From the NCBI RefSeq assembly GCF_009017415.1, contig NC_092410.1:372001-436000 (forward strand): 64,000 nucleotides of DNA. The letters are read 5' to 3'. The translations under genes were made by a program, and so were the position numbers. The DNA comes from Aspergillus flavus. Lineage: Eukaryota > Ascomycota > Eurotiomycetes > Eurotiales > Aspergillaceae. Within the stretch, counting starts at the first letter, position 1, and the number at the start of each line of letters is the position of its first letter. The notes beneath the pieces are model-generated. The model had not been told where the DNA came from. It made no database searches and worked only from the letters and a program-made list of their open reading frames with translations. Positions 56,912 to 64,000 of this stretch are shown in pieces.

Positions 56912-57718
56912 CTACCAAAAGTACCGGCGTTTCTTGTCCTTCTTCTTCGACAGTTCATCTTTCAATTCCTTGACTTGTTTCTCCAGTGCCTTGCGTTGTT
57001 CTTCAACAATCGAACGTTTATACCGTGATGAAACAAGTTTGTTCCTGGTTTCCTCCAGAGTTTTCTGCGCTTCGTCACGTTCGCTCTCAGCAATTCGGGC
57101 CTTTTTCTGTGCATCAGCGGCCCGCCGCTTAGCTTTCTCAAGGGCCTCTTCCAGTTGAGTCTTTTCCTTTTGTACCTTCAAATTCGAGGCTTTTGTGTGC
57201 TTCTGAAGTAGGCTATCCTTCTTCGTGAGCATTGCCGCCTGGGACTCCGCTTTTTTGTTTAGGGTCTGGACTTCATTTTGCATCTCACTGAGCTGTTTTT
57301 GTAGCGTTTCGTGATGACGTGCGATATCCTTCTCTTGGGTCGAACGGTTTTGCGACTCTTCAAGAGCTATGCGTAATGCATCTCGCTCTGCATTAGAAGC
57401 TTTCAATTCTCGTTCCAGATGGTCGATATGGGCCTGCCAATCACTGATTTGCCTGGCGTCACTACGATCCTTTTGGAGCAACAGGTTAAGGCGATTCATG
57501 TCACGGTTTAGGGAGCTCCCTATGAGTTGGATCCGGTCTTCAAGATCATCCTCGATCCATTGGGTGTCCTCATAGACATGGGCTCTATGAGCACGGTCGC
57601 TCCGTTTCTCCCTGCCGAATTCCGCTTCAAAACGGTCCTTGTGGACGGCCATGAGCGACGACGGCGGGAGGGCCGTTGTGAATGACTGGGGGGAGTCGGG
57701 AGGGGTATCAGTAGACAT
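56912..57718 (-). CDS. Coiled-coil protein of unknown function
   Basis: Intronless, 268 residues. Residues 1-60 are polar and probably disordered, with PPDSPQS. From about residue 90 to the end the sequence is a long charged heptad coil (LERELKASNAERDALRIALE, KLVSSRYKRSIVEEQRKALE, VKELKDELSKKKDKKRR). No catalytic domain. It ends in a basic tail RRYFW. It could be a cytoskeletal or scaffold protein; no function can be assigned. Confidence 0.75.
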   Translation of the reverse strand: MSTDTPPDSPQSFTTALPPSSLMAVHKDRFEAEFGREKRSDRAHRAHVYEDTQWIEDDLEDRIQLIGSSLNRDMNRLNLLLQKDRSDARQISDWQAHIDHLERELKASNAERDALRIALEESQNRSTQEKDIARHHETLQKQLSEMQNEVQTLNKKAESQAAMLTKKDSLLQKHTKASNLKVQKEKTQLEEALEKAKRRAADAQKKARIAESERDEAQKTLEETRNKLVSSRYKRSIVEEQRKALEKQVKELKDELSKKKDKKRRYFW

Positions 57719-58905
57719 CGTATGCGGACAATGACTCTGTTGTCTGACAATCAGGTCTGCCCTATGTCTGATTAGATCTCACATAACGTTAAAAAGTTCG
57801 TGCATTGAATGTACCTAAGTATGTATTCAGCTCGTGCGATTGGACTTCTGACCCGTGTCGCATCGGCGCTCTATCGCAGCGTTAAGAGTGAAAGTCAAAC
57901 TTAACTGTCGGGTACCATGCGGGGAAACAATCACATAAGGGCTTTTTAAAGTGGTACAAAATGAGGAAGTGCATTGCTGATGGTGCGTGATACATCGCCA
58001 GCTGGCGATGTAAATGTAATGTTGTTATTCGTCACTTGGCATCCACTCCCGTCGCGCCACGGAAACTGGTGTGGACGATTCTCCTTAACGGCCACGATGG
58101 TTTATGGGGACTTCAGTCAATGTTTCATATTCCCAGCCATGCCCAATGACAAATTTACGATTGTCGGTCGCCTCCATTAAACCACACCGCACATTTAACC
58201 GCAAGGATCGTCCAGCCTGACACCACGTCAAGCCGTCCCGAGAGCACCGCATTCACGGAAGACACAAGTATGTTATCGCAATCCTTTCATCGTTGCCTAA
58301 GATAATGCTTGTGTCAGAAGTCCACTGAGGAGTCGTCACAATTGCCTGAAACTGCTGTTCATGGGTGCGCCGTGTTGTCCAACATGTTGGCTTGAGTCTA
58401 TCAGGTGATAAATCTCCGAAAGTTGCATTTTTGATACCTGATGTTTCCAAGTTTTGGGAGCCGCACAAATGATGCTTGCGATAAGTTGGGCGCGACTGTG
58501 GTGGTCTGTTTAGTAGAATCATGGACACGAGCCTCTCTGGCGCTCTTGCGTCTCAGCCTTGTTTCCCATGTAGTCTCGAACCCCTACAGCGCTCGTGAAT
58601 ATGTAACCGTGGCCTCCTGTCGCTTAAGGGTCCCGCCAGCAATTGGGTTTATTGCGTCAGCCCGTCAATGATAGGATATTTTGGCTCCAGCAAAGACACA
58701 TAAGGTCCCCTCAGAGGGCAAACCTGACCACAACTCACGTGTCGATCACAACCAAAAATATTATCCGAATAAGGGAAACCGACAAAAGGTGGATTCCGCT
58801 CTATCATTCCTAGTGCAAAAGCAGATGTGCCATCTATGCACACCATAAAAGTCCAGAGAGGGCCACAAAAAAAGGTTTGTACATTATAGTAGATATGCAT
58901 TATCA
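57719..58905. other. 1.2-kb intergenic region
   Basis: Promoter of the coiled-coil gene and 3' flank of the acetyltransferase. The small open frames do not carry recognisable motifs. Confidence 0.5.
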
Positions 58906-59710
58906 TCAAGGGTGCGCCACCCGAAAGGACGGTCGCCACAGCATTGCTGTCAGGGCGACCCCCTCCACCAATGGCACTTCATTGACTATCTGAAACCCAA
59001 GGGATTGGTAGAGATGGGTTCCTTTGGCACTAGCCTCAAGACCAACAGGGGTTCCGTCCCACGTGGCTTGTTTGAGGCCCCATTCAATGAGTCTGCGACC
59101 GATCCCTTGTCGCTGGTACGCCGGATGAACTGCCAGTGTGGACAGGAACCAAATTTCTGGGAAGTCGTTGTACGGAAAACACTCGACGGTTAAAGCATTA
59201 TACCTAGCCAAGCGAGATGCATCTACGCTTCGGTCGGGGTACAGACGAGTCACGAAATGTTCGCTCACATTCCCAAAAAGTTCCTGTACGCCTGCAGTTC
59301 TTAGTAAAGATACATTCTATGGTTTAATCGGTCTAGATAGGGGCGTCAATATATGGCTACTCACGAGTCCACCAGCTATCATTCGAGGTCTCCTTCCACC
59401 GTTTGGTGGACTCGTCCGCTGTGTCTCCGATGCGCTCCCAAACACAATAGCCAAGGATAGGCCATGAGTCTGCATCCACAGAACGTGTTCCAGAATTACC
59501 TACCGCAACAATGACAACCCACCCTGGCGATATCAACTTCGCCCGCAGTCGTCGCAGGAAACTCTGACGATAGTCGGAGTAAAACTCCCTACGCCGAGGG
59601 CAGAGAAAGGCAAACAGCTCATCGTCGAGCATGGATTGTGCGGCTACTTCCGCGATGGATGGAAGGTCTTGTGACACTGCCGGTCGCAAATGGATCTCGG
59701 TGAGACTCAT
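58906..59710 (-). CDS. GNAT-family N-acetyltransferase
   Basis: Two exons (59710-59365, 59291-58906) give 243 residues starting MSLTEIHLRPA. An in-frame ATG eight codons upstream (59734) is possible. The acetyl-CoA-binding motif A is LAVHPAYQRQGIGRRLIEWG, followed by the second-half motif LEASAKGTHLYQSLGFQ. The intron has a GTGAGT donor within SWWT and a CTGCAG acceptor; the joined exons keep frame. Acetyl acceptor unknown; small amine or detoxification substrates are usual for fungal members. Confidence 0.85.
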
Positions 59711-60962
59711 GACGTGAAAACTTAATTCATACAATGTATGTGGATATGGAAGTTCAGATGTGGAATGTGGGGATGGTTTCCAAGTTGATACCGAGTCTCT
59801 TCGCTTGGGATTGTAAGTGTACTAGTATGCCCAAAAGTGAACTAGTCCTAAGCACGGGGCCTAGACCTGATACGCGTGGATCCGCTGTACTTTGTATTTT
59901 ACACGCATGTGAGGGACTACGACCGGTACGGAGTAGGTAAGGGGTCAACGTCCGATTGAAAGCCCAGCCCTGCTATAGGGGGCCATCCTCCTTTTGGTAA
60001 GGTCCAGCGTGGTCGCCACCACATCACATGATTGAAATTGACGGACGGAAGGACCCCGAATGAACCCCGATGCTGGAGAATGAGTTCAAGCGTCCGGCCG
60101 AAAATTAAGAAATCAATTTGAGATTCAACCCCAATCCTCTATACAGATCCTTGAGATAAATGTCATAGAGAGCAAATCGTTCAACAACCGTGACGAATAC
60201 TATTCGTCAGCCGTTGCATGACATATGCACTTTATCGGGCGAGAGAACAACAAAGGGTCAACGGTCACAGACTTCTCAGATTTCAGGCTCCGAATCTCCG
60301 AGCGCCCGGGGAAATCATGTGGCACTAAACCTTAGCTGCACGCTAGCCCCAGTTTAGCGTTAGTGTCGTACATATTTCCCCCATTATTTGCCGAAACCCC
60401 ATCCGTTCACTTCCATTCCATCCATTCAACTCCCTCTTTTCTCTTTTCCTCTTCCTCTTCTTCTTCAACCACCAGTCTCGTGGGGACTCCCGACAGGATA
60501 CCTCCTCCACCAAGATCTCCACTGTTTCAGACCACCCCCATCCGCCCGTCATTTAGTTTCATTTCCTTTTGTTGTTTCGTCTTCATTCTCCTCCTACGTT
60601 CTTTTAGACTCGCCTAGTGTATATATTCACGAAATCCTATCGCTTCACAACTTCTTCCTTTTAAATACCTTGTGAACCACAAAAAATACCTCCCTGGATA
60701 TGGTCGTGCCGGATCGCCTATATTAGTTCTACCGCTCGCCTGTGTCTATCGCCAACGTGTACATTTCACCACGAAACAACACCCAGATTGATTCACGAAA
60801 CGTTTTTAATATCATACTCGATACCATCGATACGGATCGCAAAGTTGGGCATGACTGAATATGGCGTCAAGTGTTGTCGCCCACTGCCGCTCGAAAGATA
60901 AAGATAATCGGTTCAAAGTTGAACTCCTTTAATCGTGAGAAAGGGTTGCGCATCCGGGCGTC
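59711..60962. other. 1.25-kb intergenic region with pyrimidine-rich leader
   Basis: Between divergent genes. From 60360 to 60960 the plus strand is CT-rich (CTCTTTTCCTCTTCC), typical of fungal core promoters and 5' UTRs, and fits a long leader for the membrane-protein gene. Confidence 0.5.
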
Positions 60963-61937
60963 ATGGGCGACTCGCTGTCGCAGGTGCCCGAGGGCCTCGT
61001 TGGTGGCTATCAAGGGGGCCTTGCGGTGAAAATCCTGATGGTCGTCTTTAGCTCAATTGCTCTGTATAACGCCATCGAGCTCATCATTCTAATCTTCCTT
61101 GTCTTCAACCAGTATGCAGGGCTGTACTTCTGGGCGATGCTGTTGTCCAATGTACTCGGTGTCATACCCCATGCTGTCGGCTTCTTGCTGGAATTTTTTG
61201 CGAAAGGGCCTCTGTGGTTCGCAGTCACCCTCGCCACGATCGGTTTCTATTTTATGGTTCCCGGGCAGTCGATCGTCCTCTATTCTCGGCTTCACTTGGT
61301 CGTGCAGAATCCCAAGGTTCTTCGGCAAGTTCGGTACATGATCATCTTCAACACCATCGTTTTGCTGATTCCAACGACCATCCTCACCTATACCACTATA
61401 TACGTGCGCACCGAACCTATAATCCGCGGCTACAATGTTATGGAAAGGATGCAATTGGCTTGGTTTTGTGCGCAGGAAATGTTGATTTCTTGCATATATA
61501 TTTGGGAGACGACCAACCTTCTGCGGCTGCGGCCGGACAAAGATCCCGGCCGGAGAAAGATCATGTATGAATTGATTACGATCAACGTAATCATCGTGCT
61601 CCTAGATGTAGCGCTTCTGGTGTTGGAATACGTCGGTTTTTATGCTCTTCAGACCACACTTAAAGCTGCAGTCTACAGTGTGAAGCTGAAGCTGGAATTC
61701 GCTGTGTTGCGAAAGCTCGTCTTGCTCGTCAATACTCGCCCCTCCGACACAAGTTCCACCGACCACGAAGAGTATCCTAATTTCGTGGATCCAGAGCAAC
61801 TGACGGGTGATATCACGCATGCGGCACCAGTCCGTGCCCGGACTCGTTCTCGGTATCCATGGAGCGCCATCTCAATGGACAGCTTGGACCGGTCGGAGCG
61901 CCGAGGATATTCTTCTGAGACCACACGCCCGCCATAA
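60963..61937 (+). CDS. Seven-helix membrane protein (DUF7703-like)
   Basis: Single exon, 324 residues. About seven hydrophobic helices lie between residues 20 and 245 (LMVVFSSIALYNAIELIILI, FWAMLLSNVLGVIPHAVGFL, FAVTLATIGFYFMVPGQSIV and so on). A cytosolic Ser/Arg-rich C-terminal tail of about 75 residues follows. The QSIVLYSRLHLV and LLSNVLGVIPHAVGF patterns match the fungal DUF7703 integral membrane family as I remember it; function unknown. The helix number recalls 7-TM receptors, but I see no diagnostic receptor motif. Confidence 0.75.
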   Translation: MGDSLSQVPEGLVGGYQGGLAVKILMVVFSSIALYNAIELIILIFLVFNQYAGLYFWAMLLSNVLGVIPHAVGFLLEFFAKGPLWFAVTLATIGFYFMVPGQSIVLYSRLHLVVQNPKVLRQVRYMIIFNTIVLLIPTTILTYTTIYVRTEPIIRGYNVMERMQLAWFCAQEMLISCIYIWETTNLLRLRPDKDPGRRKIMYELITINVIIVLLDVALLVLEYVGFYALQTTLKAAVYSVKLKLEFAVLRKLVLLVNTRPSDTSSTDHEEYPNFVDPEQLTGDITHAAPVRARTRSRYPWSAISMDSLDRSERRGYSSETTRPP

Positions 61938-64000
61938 CTCGACTACCAAGCTATTTCCGACATCATATCTACCCACCCACTCTTTGCCTACCGATCACAC
62001 TAGACAATATCGAGCGGGCTGAAAGGCATTTCACCCGAGACTAGTAGACACAGTCTTGCTGATAGCCTTTGTCCTGCGTACGCTTCGGTGAGGCCTTTGC
62101 TGAGGCTGCATTAGGGCGAATGACGGCCCTGTCAGGTTTCAGATTCCCAGGTCATCACGCTGTCGGACCAGGGGCATAACGTGGTTCCACGGCGGAATAG
62201 CGTTGTATATATCACTTCCTTTGTCATCCTATCTTGGTAGGTCACGTGTGAGAACAGACTGCACAATCACATCATCTGTTGAGCAGATCAGGCTTCGCCT
62301 CCTCACTTGAAGAGACTGCACATAGTACGCTTGAGATGAAAGATCAAGGTATATACCAAAAGAATTAACGCCAAGGGTTAGTCCACAGGGCGTCGTGTAT
62401 ATTAGCTATTGGCGGATTGTTTATATCGAAGACGCGAAAATATGTCATCTATTGTCATCAGGGTTCCAGGGCACAGGGGAGATTAGACCACATCAAACGA
62501 AGGTGGCGAACCACCACAGCAGCCACTTGGCACTACTGCTGAGGTCACCACGCAAGCTGTTGTTCGTCGTAACCACCACCCCATACGTGGCGGAGGCTCA
62601 GCCGCGGGTGGCTACCAATGTGTCTGCCTCATGGGGATTCCCACACAATTATAGCGACGTGAAAATGTACTATCAACATTCACATGAAATATTTGGCATT
62701 TATGGATTGGACTAGAACTCTCAATCCGAGGATTGTTTTCGTCCTCATCCAGAAATTGATGGCGATCATTAAATTCTATAGTCAGGAAAATGTACGGATC
62801 ACGCCGATAAATCACTAGCTTCGAATATAAATATATATCTATGAATGTTTCAGGATTTGGTCGAGAGTATCTTCTAGAATAGGGAAATAACAGAAATTTC
62901 TTGTTCTTTTCTCCGACTCTTTTACAAGATGAATTTGAGATATGTCTGTCACATCCTCGATTATTGCCTTTGCAATATCAAGTAGGAACTACTAGTGCTG
63001 TGGTTGATGTGGATGGTGTGCCTATATAAAGATTGGATCCGGGACGACTCTAAGCTTGGACCAAGCCGAATGTCGATTGAGACGCAAGGGTTTAAGCGAC
63101 GGTACTCAGTGCCGCCAATCAGCAACTGTTTTCTTCTGCTGATCCGAGAGCTCGCGGAATCACGTGCCCAGCGGAGATGACACATCAGCTGCGGAACGAA
63201 TGGAGATTAATATGGCGGACTAAGAGAGGAAGGTGGACCTTGACGCACAGCTTAGTTTAGGAAGGTACACAATCGACCCGAGCAGTTGGTTTCCATTCTT
63301 TTGTGACAGCGGAAATGACGTCACGCACCGGGTCTCCATACAAAATTTCAGACATGGCCTGATTTCACTCAACACGTAAAAAGTATGTCTCCAACTTCAA
63401 TCCCCAGATATCTGGCAGTTCATATCTATTAGTCAGGGGCTTACCATCCTACCACGGTATGAAGACGGCTACTGGGGGATGGAACTACTACCTAAATCAC
63501 TCCAAACAGAGACAGAAATGCAAAGGTAGAAACTTAATATACAAAGGATCCAGAGGACGGAGGGTCGGTACCGCCTATTATTTCGACGTATGACTAAATG
63601 GAATCATTTTCCCTTGAGACTAGTGAGGAGCGGGTATAGTGGAAGATTTATCGTGGGGTTCTCGATCTTGAGATTTTTTTGGCATTCGCAGTGGAGGGGT
63701 CGACCAAAACACGGCACTGGATTGGTCAGTGCCAACTTCTGGCCCTGAGACGGTGACCGCCTAGCTGAATGGAGGTAATATTGCCGTCGATCCATCGATA
63801 CCGAGGACTCACTGTAACTCGCCTCTCTTACCTACTCCATCTTCGCTACCTAATTTTTACCTGGTTCCCTTTTGCCCTCTCCCCCTCCATCTCTTTTTAA
63901 TTTCTGTGTGGACACGGTTGATAACCTCTATTTCCTCGTATTCTTGAAATCTTTTTCGAACCGACCCTGGGAGAATCTTTATTTATAACTCCCCTCTTCT
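61938..64000. other. 2-kb region without a recognised gene, window end
   Basis: No convincing coding region on either strand. From about 63810 the plus strand becomes pyrimidine-rich (CTCTCCCCCTCCATCTC), which suggests the promoter or leader of a plus-strand gene starting beyond the window. Confidence 0.5.

Overview
The window is filamentous-ascomycete DNA, most likely from a Eurotiomycete (Aspergillus/Penicillium type). Genes have several short introns of about 50-70 bp with GT..AG ends. Promoters carry HGATAR clusters. Some blocks are extremely AT-rich, and one pseudogene has RIP-type nonsense changes. No PKS, NRPS or terpene-synthase backbone gene is visible, and I saw no tRNA, rRNA or CRISPR. 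The left 51 kb looks like an accessory region with duplications, pseudogenes and repeat scars. The right 11 kb looks more like ordinary core genome.

Layout. 0.3-1.8 kb: dead cytochrome P450. 2.2-9.8 kb: an alpha-ketoglutarate-dependent xanthine dioxygenase (xanA-like) behind a dense GATA promoter, a DHA1-type MFS transporter, a second TauD-type dioxygenase and an MFS sugar transporter. 11.7-18.5 kb: a divergent pair, aldos-2-ulose dehydratase and pyranose 2-oxidase, which together would convert glucose to 2-keto-glucose plus H2O2 and then to dehydrated pyranones (cortalcerone/microthecin type). This pair lies between degenerate transposon-like ends and an AT-rich block. 19.6-28 kb: F-box-like protein, CorA-like pseudogene, metallo-beta-lactamase 1, zinc-cluster regulator 1 and a TPR protein with a cysteine-rich tail. 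28.2-30.5 kb: AT-rich gene-poor gap. 30.6-38.2 kb: aldehyde dehydrogenase, amidohydrolase, NmrA-like protein and a dead quinone-reductase-like gene. 38.7-46.4 kb: ERG24-like sterol reductase and two divergent P450s. 47-52 kb: regulator 2, an MFS exporter and metallo-beta-lactamase 2. 52.6-62 kb: GH105 hydrolase with a divergent MFS transporter, a coiled-coil protein, a GNAT acetyltransferase and a DUF7703-type membrane protein.

The most interesting signal is regulatory. The 9-mer GGGAT(G/A)CCG occurs 11 times by my reading, all in intergenic DNA and only between 19.4 and 50.9 kb; about one would be expected by chance in 64 kb. It lies upstream of the F-box gene (three copies), metallo-beta-lactamase 1, regulator 1, the TPR gene, the regulator 2/MFS divergent promoter (two copies) and metallo-beta-lactamase 2 (three copies at an exact 15-bp period). 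Regulator and lactamase are both duplicated, so this looks like a dispersed, partly duplicated regulon controlled by the paralogous C2H2 plus Zn2Cys6 factors. Its substrate is unknown.

Gene models were built by hand from reading frames and splice consensus. Where I give an amino-acid length, the exons add up to a whole number of codons unless I say otherwise.
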